From: Capsicum annuum
Lineage: Eukaryota; Streptophyta; Magnoliopsida; Solanales; Solanaceae
Assembly: GCF_002878395.1 (NCBI RefSeq)
Contig: NW_025860786.1
Coordinates: 500,689-564,688 of the forward strand
Direction: 5' to 3'
DNA: 64,000 nt
In this document: piece after piece, positions 1-12,720 of the stretch
Position numbering within the stretch: position 1 is the first letter of the stretch
Layout: every line of letters begins with the position of its first letter
Program-made: the position numbers and the translations under genes
Notes under the pieces: generated by a model
Databases searched by the model: none
Told to the model about the DNA's origin: nothing
What the model saw: only the letters and a program-made list of their open reading frames with translations

Positions 1-660
1 AAAGTACCCATAGTCACAGCCTTTTGACTCAAGGCATCTGCTACCACATTTCCCTTCCCCGGATGATACAAGATAGAGATAATATAATCCTTAAGAAACT
101 ACATCCATATAAATTGCCTAGAATTAAGATCTTATTAGGTCAAAAGATGTTGAAGACTGCAATGATTGGTGAAAATCTCACAATGCAAACCATAGAGTTA
201 ATGCTTCCAAATCTTAATCACAAAAACTATCACCATCAATATCAAATTAGGAGTGGGGTAGTTGCGCTCATGTACCTTAAGCTACCTCAAAGCACAAGCA
301 ATAATACGACCCTATTTTATCAACACCAAAACCCAAGCCAACACCAGATGTATCACAATACATAGTGAATCCCTAATCGTCTAAAAGAAAAGTTAGAATA
401 GGAGCTGAAGTGAGAAAATGCTTGAGCTATTAGAAGCTCGACTCACACTTCTTGGATGATCAAAAATGATCCTCTTTACGAGTCAATATGGTCATAGGTA
501 CTGAAATAGTAGCAAAACCCTCGACGAATCATCTATAACAATAGGCCAAACCAATAAAGCTATGAACCTCGGTTGAAGATATAGGCCTAGACCAATCATG
601 AATAGTATTAATCTTAATCAAGGATACCTTAATCCCATTCATAGACACCACATGCCAAGA
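1..660 (-). pseudogene. RNase H remnant of Ty3/gypsy pol
   Basis: The minus-strand translation of about bases 19-68 gives YHPGKGNVVADALS, the conserved end of the RNase H/connection region in Ty3/gypsy polyproteins. Farther right, the frame is interrupted by stops but keeps the spacing expected between RT and this motif. In an active element this domain removes the RNA template during cDNA synthesis. It follows the RT remnant directly. Nothing suggests a functional product. Confidence 0.8.
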
Positions 661-699
661 AATGTCACCGACTCAAGAAGAAACTCACACTTAGAGAAT

Positions 700-1346
700 T
701 TGGAAAAATGTACATGATCTCCTAAGCTCTAGAGAACATTCCTCAAATGTTTCGTGTGATCATCCCTACTTCTCGAATACACAAGGATGTCATTGATGAA
801 TACAATCACGAAGGAATATAAATAAGGTCTGAACACTCGGTTCATCAAATCCATGAACACAAATGGGGCATTGGTCAACCCAAAAGAGATCACTAGTAAC
901 TCATAATGACCATAATGGGTCTTAAAAGATGTTTTTGATATATTCTCAGCTGGAATCCTCAACTAATGGTAACTAGATCTCAAACAAATCTTAGAAAACA
1001 CTCTTGTACCCTGAAGCTAGTCGAACAATTCATCAATGCAAGGCATAAGATTATGGTTCTTCACTATCACATTATTAAGCTGCCAATAATCAACATACAT
1101 ACACATAGAGCCATCCTTCTTCTTCATAAAAAACACATAAGCTCCCCAAGGAGACACAATTGTTCTAATGAAACCCTTACCAAGAAGATCCTGAATCTTA
1201 AAATTGAACTCCTTAAGCTCAGCAGGATCCATACGATAAGGTGCCATACAAATAGATCGGGCACCAAGATCATGATCAATAATAAAATCAATCTCATGAG
1301 CATGGGGAATACCAGGAGGATTAGTAAGGAGGACATCAGGAAACAA
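700..1346 (-). pseudogene. Reverse transcriptase remnant, catalytic Asp changed to Asn
   Basis: Two open minus-strand pieces carry RT motifs. At 1017-1346 there is the entry segment ([10 protein letters not shown], then a lysine-rich MKKKDGS and YVDYWQLN, matching the family's usual VDYRQLN). At 729-962 there is [18 protein letters not shown] followed by [10 protein letters not shown]. The catalytic box in this family is normally F(I/V)DDILVYS; here the first aspartate codon, within the complement of bases 789-800, reads Asn. A stop and frame change separate the two pieces. The domain would copy element RNA into DNA, but the lost catalytic residue and broken frame make it dead. Confidence 0.88.
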
Positions 1347-1452
1347 ACTATAGGAATCGAGTCAAGCGATGGACTCTCCATAATATAAGTGAGGTAAGAC
1401 CCACAATCCCTCAAAATAAGTCTCCTAAAATAGATATAGGAAATAATCCCCA

Positions 1453-1850
1453 TCAGCTCACGGCTAACAGCTCCCTACCACACGGTTGGGGTATGTTGGG
1501 CATGGATAAAGTAACAATATTTGCAATATAGTTTATGACAGCATAATAGTGGGATAACCAATCCCTTCCCAAAATCACATTAAAATCCACCATATCTACT
1601 ATAATAAGATCATCATGATAATCAGTATCTCTAGCAGTCATAATACAGGATCTGAACACCCAATCCACTATTAAGAATCACCTGTGGGAGTAGATACATG
1701 CAAGGGCACATATAATATATCCTAAGATAACTCTAACCATGGCGCATAACAAGAAGACACATAAGAATAAGTGGATCCTGGATCAAATAAAGCAAAGGTT
1801 TATCAATGGCACACCAAAATCATACCTGTAACAACTAAATATGAAGACTC
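1453..1850 (-). pseudogene. Aspartic protease/linker remnant
   Basis: The open minus-strand stretch 1453-1668 includes MVDFNVILGRDWLSHYYAVI, the conserved segment at the end of the retroviral-type aspartic protease in plant Ty3/gypsy elements (usually F-D-V-I-L-G-M-D-W-L). It sits between the gag remnant on the right and the RT remnant on the left, as expected. The active-site DSGA-like triad should lie near 1750-1850 but is obscured by frameshifts. In a live element it would cleave the Gag-Pol polyprotein. Confidence 0.75.
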
Positions 1851-2339
1851 GGCCTTGGGTCTAGTAGGTACTGCATAGAACTAACCACGCCTACCACTTG
1901 GATTGGCTCCTAACTAATCTCTTATTCTACCTGCCTAAGAACCATCTTGAGCATCTTGTAAACTATCCTATGACCTTGATAACCACATATAGTTTAGGGA
2001 TGAACTTCTGTAACATAGGGAATACTCTTAAGTTAAAGAAACAATCACCCCATAACTAGGTCACTCCCATGAATAATGACCACGAGCTCCAAAACTAAAT
2101 TATGTCACATAAGCTAAACCAAAAACCAAAAGATTTGGCTGGCCCAAAATAGCCACCGCACTTGGAATAACCAAAAGACGAACCCCTCAAACATCGAGCG
2201 CAACCCTATCCAAGGTGATCACTAGCACTAGACTAACCTCCATCTATAATCTAAAGTGCTTCCTGAATAGGTCAACTTCATTGACTCTGAGACAAATAGG
2301 ATGAACGTAGAGGATATCTACCATAAGAAGTGCAATATC

Positions 2340-3048
2340 TAAATCGGTAGCTACTATGGCTCCTACTGAAACTAATCTAAATCCTAGGCCTATTATTGTG
2401 TCCCCCTTAAACCTTATGATGCATCTCTTCCATCACTTGAGAATGATCAAAAACCATAACAAAAGACCTACCTGCAGCAACCAAACTCTAAGTAGACATA
2501 GAAACGGGAAGTATCAACCCTCTGATAAAAACCTAAACCCTCTCATAGTCAGTATTTAGAATAGAAATAACATGGCTAGCCAACTTGTGAAATTGAGCCT
2601 TATACTCCACAATAGTCATGGAGCACTACTCCAATCTAGAGAACAAATCCCTCAAATGATCTTTAAGGCTGCGAGGCATATACTTCTCCAAGAACATCTC
2701 AGAGAACTAAGTCTATGTCAAAGGAGAAGATCCAGCTGGCCTTGAATAAATATAATCTCTCATCAATGTCTAGCAGCCAAGTCCAAAAAAAAATAGGTGT
2801 AATACACATAATGAGTCTCAACAAGGCCTAAATTATAGATCCTATTCTCATAAGAATTCATAAACTCATATGCATCCTTTCTCGGAGCACCAATAAACCT
2901 CGGAGAAGCCAATCTCAAGAATCTTCACAACATATTTTGCTTCTCGACAGACATATTTGGCTGGGCAACCACTGGCTGAGTAACTACCGACTGAGCAACT
3001 ATTGATGTAGGAGGGACCACCACTCTAGGAACCACAACTACAATGACA
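2340..3048 (-). pseudogene. gag remnant
   Basis: The minus-strand translation of about 2925-3048 gives a Val/Pro/Gln-rich N-terminal segment ending EKQNML. Below 2925 there follow, with stops, a RFLRLASP-like core, EMFLEKYMPRSLKDHLR and MTIVEYKAQFHKLASH, which match in order the retrotransposon gag core of plant Ty3 elements. This protein would form the particle that packages element RNA. The region is punctuated by at least five stops. Its N-terminus lies almost on the LTR edge, so the primer-binding site and leader expected between LTR and gag are apparently missing. Confidence 0.8.
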
Positions 3049-4970
3049 TGACCTGAATTGGGGCCTATTCGTGTCGGGTTCTTCAAGCCCCAACCAGGAT
3101 CCAAGACCACTCCCAATACCCAACTATGACCACCCTAGATACTAGGTCAGATGAATTCCAAACATATAATAAGTTATAACAAAATAAATTGAAAAATAAC
3201 TAAACAAGTACCTAACCATAACTAACCAAATATCCAATCAAACATCCAACTGGTATTATCCCCAATACCAATACCAATGTCAAGGCTGACACCGATATTG
3301 ACACCATCCATGCTTATAGTAGTCACACAAAGCCTCTATCTAAACACTAATAATTTCCAGTCGAGACATGCCCCCAACCATAACCAAACCCAAAGTCTAA
3401 GAAACACAAGTATTGTTAAAAAGTCCATAGCATGAAATGGATCCTTTCAGAATATAAAAGTTCACCACTTTAGTTAAAAACAAAGTTGTCCCAGAATCCA
3501 AGTCACTGAGTAGGAGGAGTAGAATGGTCAATTTCTGCATTGCACGGGGACACAACACCTGAATATCGTTAGTGTGATATATCCTAGTATGTACTCAGGA
3601 ATAAGGATAAACTAATTTTAGCAGTTCAAAACCAAAGTAATTGACTATATGCAATCACATAGATACATATATATATATTGTTTCGAGAAAGGGAATCGGG
3701 TTTAGAATGCATTTAAAACGTTTACCTGGGTTGTGTATATTGACCATACTAAACCAATCCACAGGCTATATGGTCCCACTGTTACCTCCTGAACGGGCCC
3801 AGTGCATGTAGCCGTTTGAACTGGATATATCATAGAGGCTAGGGATTCCCATGTAACATTCACCCTCCATGATACCTATATATAAGTTTAAACATAAGGG
3901 ATTATTGTATACACCTCAAGTATATGGTCACCATGACCAACCCTCATGTTTAAAAACATGATTTTCCAGTGTCCTCTATCCGACTCACACCTTCATGTTT
4001 AGCTATCATAACCCGACATTATTGCCTTATTAAATCTTTTAGCATATAACCAAACCATCAATTCTAGAATTTAATTAACAAGGCATTATAAAGTGGTATT
4101 ATCATACCAACTATAGCTTGCAAACAGTGTCATTAGCCAACACTTAGAGGATTCCTATGTACGACATAGTTTTTCCAATTAAACAAAAATCATGGACACC
4201 AAGGCCTTCCAAAATATTTTATTTCAACCAAACCAATTTAGGTTCCATTACCATATTATGAAATGCAAAGATTTCAATAAAAGTCATACTATGTGACAAA
4301 ACCATTCTCATTGATATTTTAACAAACATAATATGGGCATACAGTTTGCAAAACCAAAACCATGTATCAATTAACCATTTTCTTGCAATCATATGTTCAA
4401 AAACATATATATAACATGAAAACCATAACTAAATCATGGGAAAGAAATATCAAACCATTAACAACAAAAACCCAAACATAACCACAATAATATGGTGAAA
4501 ACCATTCATTTAAAACATGCTTTTAGTTGAAATAACAATGAGGGTGGAGTAACATGCCTTAGTCAATAAGGAAGATGGAGAGAAACCACCCTCTTTATAT
4601 CATTAAATGGTTGACTTAAATAAAACCGTAGCCTTTCTTGAACCAAGAGTTTGAGAGAGATTTGAGAGTTTTTAGAGAATGTTTGATTATGAATAATATA
4701 TCAAGGAAACCTCCAAAGGTGTTTTATGTCATGGGATACAATGGAGTTATTAGGGGGAAATGTCCAGAATACCCCCAACTTAAACTGTAAAAATTTCTAC
4801 AGGATCAAAGATTTCATTGAAACAAAGTTCAAATCAACCTTCATACAAAAGAAATACATTATCCAATATGTAGGGAAACCCCTCTGCCCCAACCCTAATT
4901 CTTCAGCACCATTAAAAGAATAATATGATTATCATTTAGTCGGAAAATTTTTTAATTAGGGATTAAAATC
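3049..4970 (-). repeat. 5' LTR of the left Ty3/gypsy element
   Basis: The left edge (tgacctgaattggggcct) resembles LTR edges at 8358 and 32087. Internal blocks also match: the phrase around 3155-3175 about the sequence aattccaaacatata, the run of repeated ccaata at 3260-3310, and the stretch at 3420-3500 all have counterparts at 8460-8800. The block around 3790-3810 matches the LTRs at 25700 and 32760. No open gene is visible. The right edge is uncertain. Confidence 0.7.
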
Positions 4971-5929
4971 TTACCCCATAAATAAATCTAGTACAACTTC
5001 TTAATTATTGCCCAAACTTATATTTCTAAGTTTCCCAAATTGTTTAAAGTGAAATTGGTGTTTCAAAGAAATCATTATTCAAGTACAGTGATTCTGCAAA
5101 GTGAAAATATGGACATAATTGCTACATCACAAGTATGGAAAAAGCACAGCAGTGGCAGAGTCCACTCAAAACACATGGTTGCACAGAAGTGACTCTTATC
5201 TTACAGGAGCAAGTCTGCAAGTGTGAGATTTTCTCACATTTATTAATCTGTTGATGTAGATAATCCTCATAAAAATGGTTAGCTTTGACCCTATCTATTC
5301 CTATTAAAGTGTGACCTTTTTCTTTGAAGTGCCCTTGCAGGCAAAATACCCTATCTAAAAGTATGGAAAAATTATAGCGATGCAATTGCACCAGATATAA
5401 GCAACAATGTAGAATTCCAAAAATTATCAAAAACTCAGAATCAAAGATTGAAATTGTTCAACCCTAACCAAAAACCTAACTAAAATCCACATTCAAAACT
5501 TTTTGATGCCATCAAACACTGATCCGGGATTATCCTAACTAAATGTTGGTTGAAGTCAACTCTTAAGTATTTTATTTACAAATTGCCAACCAATGACTCA
5601 AATCACATCTGATTGCCTCTAAACACAAACCAATTGTGCTAATAGACCAACACTTACCTTTTGGACCTAATGGGACTATCAAAATTCCATTTTTTGTTTA
5701 TTTTCCTCAAATATTGATTTTGGTTAAGCTTTTCAACGATCTAACCTTACAAAATAAAAATTTATCCAAAACCTAACCTAACACCTCAAGAACCTAGCCA
5801 CCTACCCTCACAGACCATAAAACTATATTAAAGATAGGGAAAGGGGTAAAATATAAAGAGTACACAATAATTGAACGACAACCATAAGGGTTGTTATATT
5901 ATTTGCCAGTAATACACACGTCCATTATC
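4971..5929. other. Unassigned AT-rich stretch
   Basis: No gene or clear repeat boundary is seen. It lies just downstream, in minus-strand terms, of the integrase remnant at 5930-7160, so it probably contains that element's 3' end and LTR, but no polypurine tract or TG...CA edge could be fixed. An open minus-strand stretch at 5122-5430 has no recognisable motif and is cysteine-rich by chance as far as I can judge. Confidence 0.4.
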
Positions 5930-7160
5930 AAATGTAAGAAGAAAAAAATACCCAATCTGTAGAAAAATTTTGGGATATCTGCTCCATATGTTAAAATCAA
6001 TATCGAAGGTAGCCTCACCTACTGGACAATTTCTCTACTAAACTTTCACAAAAGGTATTTCCTTAGACCTCAACTATTGAATTTGTCTATCCAAAATAGC
6101 CATGAACTCCTCCTGAAAAGACAAATTCTGATCCAATTCTATCGAGTCTCATTGAATCACATGAGAACCATTAGAATACTTCAACATATATATACAAAAA
6201 ATAGGATGCATAACTGAAAGACCTAAAGGTAATAAGGACTTATAGACCCCCTCCATAATAAGTTAAAAAATCCCAAATAAACCGATAGATCTCTAGCTAA
6301 TCTCTCCATTCTTCAAAAATCTCATTATACCCTTCATAGAGTGATATATTTAACAACACTTACTTTCCAACCATAAACTCTAAATCTTAAAGCTTTCAAT
6401 CTACATAACTTTTTAACCTACTCTAATACATGAGAAACCTCTCTTAGATCAATTTCATAATATCTTTGAGATATATCAATAATGTTTTATCCTATAATAT
6501 AATGTCAAAAGCATTAGACCAATCAAAAGGACATCTGTACTTTCTACCATACAAGGCCTTAAATAAAGCAATCTGAATGCTAGAATGATAACTCTTATTT
6601 TAAGAAAAGATCACTATAGGATAGAATTAGTTCCAATGACCTAAAAAATAAATAACACACTTATAGAAAATATCCTTCAACACTTGAATAGCCAACTCAG
6701 TCTAATAATTTATTTGAGGATAAGAGGTTGTACTAAGCACTCTTCAATTGAGTACCAAACTCTTGATTGAAGGACTTCTAAAAATGTGATTTAAATTAGA
6801 TTCTTTAATTTGAAATAAGAGCAATAGGAACTCTATGAAATAAAACAAACTCCTTGATTTAAATCTTACCTAATCTCTCAAAATTATAGGTAGTCCAAAT
6901 AGGCACAAAGTCCGTTGGTTTGGTCAACCTATCCATAATGGCCTGTATAATTAAAATTCCCAAAAATTAGATGCAACTCAACCATGATATACAAAGAAAT
7001 ACACTCCCAATTCCACTTAAGTATAGGTATCCTCTAAGTCATTCTACCCGATATCTGGTGCTCATACTTCACATGATAAGGCTGAACCAACACTAATCAA
7101 CTAATAATTAAAATAGTTGGACAAAATATTCATGATGTCTCTATATATAATACACCACTA
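5930..7160 (-). pseudogene. Ty3/gypsy integrase and chromodomain-like tail remnant
   Basis: The minus strand keeps landmarks of a chromovirus integrase in order. Around 6900-6950 there is AIMDRLTKPTDFVPIWTT (family form: V-D-R-L-T-K-S-A-H-F). Around 6500-6560 there is ALYGRKYRCPF (family form ALYGRRCRSPIGW). Around 6060-6100 there is LDRQIQ, and around 5960-6020 a GEATFDIDF...RYPKIF ending like the C-terminal chromodomain-type tail. Stops occur every few dozen codons. The active element's protein would insert cDNA and the tail would direct it to chromatin. It is far more decayed than the copy at 49-51 kb. Confidence 0.75.
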
Positions 7161-8357
7161 ATAATGTTGCTTCAAAATATGATAGCTTTGATTTTCTTAA
7201 GATGAATAAAATACCTCAAAATATGAGATTATTATAATGAACTTCTTGGTAATTTTCTATATTTCCATATATTTTCACCGTTTAAACCATTGTTATAGAA
7301 TCCCTAAGTTATTTATGACTTTCTGGAGCTGACACTTCATATACTGAGCAGTTCATTTGGTTTCAAAGCCAATTTCTTATTTTAATATATTTGTTGGTGA
7401 GAATTGGCCATCAGGTAAAAACTTTAGTTTAATTCCCTCATATACTAATTTTGATAGTTCCAACAACTTCAAATCATCGATTTTAGGATAATGCAGCCTT
7501 TGTTTTAGGTCCTATGTCTTTCAATCATATTTCATTCTATTGGCCAAAAATTAAAAAATGGCCTATAGATATGGGGACCAGATTTTATCAAAACAACCTT
7601 GGATGGAAATTTTGACACTGTCTTTGAGTCCAGAATGCCAAATTTGATAAAGTAGCATAGTTAGTTTATATTCATCAAATTTGAATGAATCTCGAGAGAT
7701 CAGTGGAGACTTGGAAATTCTAAACTAAGCTGGTGCATCCACCAAAGCAGCCCATTAGGTTCTTTAGTAATGGCTGTTTTAGAGGCCAACTAGGAACTTA
7801 AGCAGCCCTAGCTTACCCAACAAGCCACTTTAGTAGAAAACTAACCACTAAAGTGGATGCTGCTTTAGCGCCAGCTTGATTGCTTTAGTGGTATGCCAGG
7901 CACTAAAGTACCACTTTAGTGGTACTTGACTGCTTTAGCGGTGACCACTTATGGTTTCAAGTTTCTGCTTAAGCAGCATCTGGAGGGCATTAAAGCCCTA
8001 ATATCCTAATTTTCTCACAAGTGTTAGGAGTGAACACCCTAAAGAGTGTGGAAAACACTATTAGGTGATTTTAGGGTGTTCGTGAGCTTAGATTACACAT
8101 TTCTTCATTAAAACATTGGAAAATTTTCTTAAATTCATTGTTAGTTCTTTAATTTGTTTCCAAAATACATAGATTATTGTTTAGTAGATTGAGGTGCCCT
8201 GCAGGCTCAAAATTACATATTCTTGAGGGTAAATATTCCTTAAGCATAGAAGGACGTGTTAATAGTTTTGAAATTATGATTCCATAAGCGAGCCCTACAT
8301 GGGATTTGGGTTTGATTTTGGACCTAAAGCATAAAAATACAATATGGGCACCTCACA
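7161..8357. repeat. Unassigned LTR-like region with a dyad-rich block
   Basis: No protein similarity is seen. Bases 7740-7990 repeat the words gctttagtgg, ccactttagtgg and cttaagcagc many times, including a perfect 8-bp palindrome arm pair around a TT centre at 7908-7925. This resembles the dyad-rich block before the promoter in the other LTRs of this window, so the stretch is probably part of an LTR, but no edges or target-site duplication were found. Confidence 0.45.
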
Positions 8358-9658
8358 TGACCTGAACCATGGCCTAGTCATGATGGGCATCACAAGTCCA
8401 GTCCGTACCTGAGACCACCACATATACCTAACTAGTGTCTCCCTACACCTTATGTAGGATGGATTCCAAACATATAACAAGATAAATCAATAAAAATTCC
8501 AAGACATTAAATAAAGTCTATATTCATAATCCAAAAACCTCAATCAAGCGTCCAACCAGTGCCAACTATAATGTCAATACCAATACCAAGGCTGCTACCA
8601 ATACCAACATTGCCCATGCCCCTAGTATTTCGACAAATCCTTAAATCAGAATGACATAACATTCAATAAGGACATGTCTATGTCCATGACAAAAACCAAA
8701 ATACAAGAAACAAAAATAATGAAAAAAAGTCCATATCTTGAAATGGAGTCTTCTGAAGTATGGAAGCTCGCTACTTCAATCTAACTCAAAGCTTTCCCCA
8801 AATTAAAGTCGTTTCCAATAGAAGTGAGGGAAACAAAAGTTGAAGAAAAACTCAAAATTTCAAAATCTTAAAAGTTTCCTCAATTTTCACATCCCTAAAC
8901 CTATTTGAAATCCCAAAAAGTCTAACGTATAAACACTAATCAAGAATTATGAATTTTAAATCAAACAAGCATGCTCAACCCATGGTATTACTCTATTCAT
9001 TCAAGTTCAACTTCCGGTTAGGGTCTAAACTTATAATTTTAGTTCAAAAGTCCTACATTATGATTTTAGGCTACTTCAAGGCTCCCACATACAACCATCA
9101 TAGCTTATATATATTTTGAAATTAAATACATATATCAACTTGCCTAAATAATAAATAAACCAATATATAACCATTAGGAGCCAAGAAAATTACCTTCTAT
9201 AGGAATTATAGGAAGAGAATAATGAAGAACTTAAGAAGAACCAAGGTTGAAACTTATTTATAGCGAGTTGAGCTAAGTTGGTAGCTCAAATAAGTGACAA
9301 TTTAGCCTTTACTTATGTGTTCGGTTAGTTTATGTTTTAAGTGAGAAGTTTGAATTCAAAGAGAAAAGTAAAGTATTGGGATTAGAATAAGTTAGAATGA
9401 GGGTAAGAATGTTTTTATATAGGTGGGGGCTGTTTTAGGTTATTTTTAAATATTGGTGGGACAAAATTTAAATTAAAAATTGCGCCCAAAAAGTGACCTA
9501 GCTGTGACATTAACGTGCGCTCCACACCTGCAGCCAGGTAGTGGGTGCAGGTACCACCTGCAGCCAGCAGGTGCTGGGCGTAGGTGTCAAGACAAAAATT
9601 TTAGCCTACTTTTTTTTAGCCTGGACTTAGCATTTTGACATTTTTCCTAATACTTATG
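8358..9658 (-). repeat. Partial LTR of the same family as at 3049 and 32087
   Basis: The left edge tgacctgaaccatggcctag matches the LTR edges at 3049 and 32087, and the body to about 8800 matches 3150-3500 in collinear order. The right part ends in a block at 9500-9590 where cacctgcagccag and its complement recur. The LTR stops where the next element begins at 9659, so it is either a solo LTR interrupted by that insertion or a truncated one; its continuation beyond 16355 is not evident. Confidence 0.65.
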
Positions 9659-11988
9659 TGTAATGCCCCGAAATCCTATCTCTGAGTGTCACACGGTGCT
9701 TAAGGCTATAAGTAGCCCCAAGCTAACACTTTGATCCTGCTACTTACTCTAAAGCTTACTTAAATATAATGAGATCAAAATAATGAATAATGTCGTGTCA
9801 TGTCTAACTGAAACCCAAAAAAGTACTGTAAAAGTAACAAAATACTCCAAATCTTAATATACTGACCATCTAGTCTAATAAAGCCTCTACTACTTAACAA
9901 ACTAGAGAGCCATTGGGACAGATCCCCAACTGACTCAAACTGAATTGAAAGCAGTAGAACAACTACTAAAAATACTGAAGTGTTTGGAAATAGGTCCTCA
10001 AACCATGAGGACTCACCATAGTGGAGGTGTAGCTATAGGTACTCAGGATCAATGGCGCTGCTGGGAATGAGCACCTAAACCTACAATATGAGACAATATA
10101 GCACACAGACATATATGTGGATGAATACTTGAGAATTTACCAAGTATATGAGGGTGTATGCAACTAAATATCAATACAATAAATCTTTATGTAAAACATA
10201 CATGGTTTTGTAGATGACTCGCATAGCTTGAATAAAACTCCATTAAATCATGAATAATGAAATATGTAGTATAATTCACGTGCGCCGTTACACTTTATTC
10301 TAAATATGTATTCTTTCTTTGATCTCAAGCTTGTAAACTAGTTGAACTCTTAAAACAACAACTTTTAGAACATGCACTTTAGTGTTTTGAAAATAATGAA
10401 CTTATTTGAAAATCAAGGACTTAAAACCTGAATCACTTTAAGACTTGAGAGTCTAGGAAACTTGGGAGTTTCTTCAAACTGACATAAACCATGTGAGCTA
10501 TATGGAGTCCAACATATTACCCACATTGGGGAGAGCTTTTCTATCATTTCCATCGGAGTAGAACCTTTTACTTTTTGTGATCACTAGCTTAACCCACTTG
10601 GGGTAAATCAAATCCTATGGTGGCTCGTAGTTCTGGGGCATGAGACCTTGGAATTAAGCTCAACTCGGTGCTAAATACTACTCCCTTACTTAGGCTTAGA
10701 ACTTTTAACAAAAATTCACCTTAAACAACTCAAAAATATGCAATGAAAGCCAACTATGCTTCCCTTTAGCTTAAATCAAATGGTGTGGATTTTCTTTCTT
10801 ATCTTAGGATTAAAATCAACTCTTTTCTTGAAACTTTGGTAGACTATCACCAATAGGCTTTAAAACATTAATAGCATTGAAATATCAATACACTTCTTGA
10901 AATACTTTAGAAAGTATCAATAATTAATTCTTGGACTTAAGGCATGTATATTCTTAAAGGATCACAATCTCACTATAAAGCTTAGTTCATGACACCAATC
11001 TTGGAAACTCTTAAAAATATCACATCAATATAGAAATGTGCAATTTATAGCATGAATTATTAATTCAAATCATAAATAAGAGAAATAATCATGTAATTCA
11101 AAGCTTGAACAACTTATCAATTCATATTCTCCAAAATAATATAATTTGGGAACAGACCCATTTGGAAAAACTTGAAATGCATTTATAAAAATTAAACTTT
11201 GGGCACAAGAATGAAAGAAGTGCTCTTGTCCAAACCCCACATACCGTGAATTAGGAGCTTTGGATGAACTCTAGCCCTTGGGACTCTATTCATACACTTG
11301 AATGGATATTCATGATGCTCTTGGGTTGAGGAATCCAATTCTTAAATCAATTTAAAGAATTAATTGTGAACTTAGAATATTCTTGGAATTGGCTTTGGAT
11401 GCTTAGGGTTTTTAATTTGAGAGAATTTTTGAGAAAAGTTGTATATGATGCTTGGAATGACCTTGGATTAGGTATTTGGAAAAATTAAAGGGCTTGGAAA
11501 AAATCCAAAGTGACCTTTTTAACTTCTGTGCGAAGCTGAAAATTGAACTGGAAAACCCGATTTTATGGGCCACCGCGATTAGCCACTATCTCGGTGGCTC
11601 ACTAGAATTTGACAAACTGGATTCTTGGGGTTATCGGGATGCGGTGCTATTGCATTGTCCCACTATTTGGGACCTGGAACTTCAGCACGATGCACTGCTA
11701 TCGTAGATTTCTACTGGAAATTGACAATTGTGAAATAGACCCTCTCCGCGATGCGTCAAGCACTAAAATGACATTGGTTTATGACTAGGACTTAAATTAG
11801 CCATAACTTCATACCCGGTTTTTAGATTTGGGTGGATCTTATATCATTGAAAAGCTAATTAAATTTTCCATATGATAAAAATTCAAAATTCGGGAAATTT
11901 TACATGGTTTAAATAATACTCACTTAGGAAGTTATTTCTTAACCTTCTCGAGGTGAAATTAAGCTTAAGAAAAGTTCTGGGTATTATA
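9659..11988 (-). repeat. 3' LTR of the gag-only element
   Basis: It begins TGTAATGCCCCG and ends at gggtattata, and aligns along its whole length with 14029-16355. Bases 11560-11760 carry the GC-rich, dyad-rich block (gcgatg and ggtggctcac words). No transcript promoter could be assigned beyond a tatatga word near 11441. Confidence 0.85.
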
Positions 11989-12003
11989 ATATCTCCCCCT
12001 TGG
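11989..12003 (-). promoter_or_regulatory. Polypurine tract
   Basis: On the minus strand the bases next to the 3' LTR read AAGGGGGAGATAT, the usual plus-strand primer of Ty3/gypsy elements. The same tract and preceding context occur beside the LTR at 51160, linking the two lineages. Confidence 0.8.
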
Positions 12004-12720
12004 AAACATTAATACTTGAATGTTGCTTGGTAGGATAAGAAAATTGATCAAATAAACTTACTCAAGGAATGAGAGCATCTAAAACATGATCATACAACTA
12101 GAACTATTGATATACAGAGCTCTTATACTGGACATTCATATCTGATGCATGGAACACTCCATTGAAGGTACTCATAATCTGAATTCTCATAATAGACATG
12201 CATATCCGATGTATGGATCCACAACTGAGTTAGTCTCATGAAATCATGACTTCATACACTAAAAAACTGAACTTTTTCTACTGAACATGCATATCTAATG
12301 CCTGAATGCCTGATTGTACTGACTCTCAAAAGCATGAATGGCTATGCAATAATAACTGATGTTAACTTCATAAGAAGAGTCTAAACATACAACTGAATGA
12401 GTCTAAGGACATGAAAGCATTTCAATATCATGGGTATCTCCCTCTTAGGACTCTATGGCCCTCTAAACACACTTTGCTAAAATATTATGGCGGTGCATGG
12501 GGCACCTACGAACTGGGTCATGATTGATCGACTGAGATCTGAAACTAATGCATGACTTATAGTGATATTTAAGATCAAAAGGGGAGCAAAGAATCTAACA
12601 ATGCATATCATAAATATGAAGGACTCATAACATACCCAAATCTATATTAGGGAACCTTTCCTAATCATGGTGGGTCTAAAGAGCATAGAGTTTGTTCTAA
12701 CATTGACCACTATTGGCATC
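12004..12720 (-). other. 3' untranslated interior of the gag-only element
   Basis: No coding motif. A word of the form catatctgatgcatgg recurs in varied form near 12138, 12201 and 12288. The pol genes would normally be here; they have been deleted down to this spacer. Confidence 0.5.

Larger units (their letters stand above)
1..4970 (-). mobile_element. Decayed Ty3/gypsy element, truncated by the window edge
   Basis: Read on the minus strand, the order from right to left is LTR, gag, protease, reverse transcriptase, RNase H, which is the Ty3/gypsy order up to the point where the window begins; integrase and the 3' LTR would lie beyond base 1. All reading frames are broken. The left LTR edge near 3049 is similar to LTR edges at 8358, 25032 and 32087, so these belong to one family. 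The right edge near 4970 is approximate because the usual end (gggaccaaaat...ttaca in the related LTRs) is only faintly recognisable there. No target-site duplication can be tested. Confidence 0.8.

Noticed and set aside
5122..5430. Cysteine-rich open frame of 102 codons
   Set aside because: No signal peptide, no family resemblance and surrounded by decayed element DNA.
11476..11706. Open frame of 76 codons in the left LTR of the gag-only element
   Set aside because: It lies within LTR U3 sequence, is not conserved in the partner LTR and has no motif.
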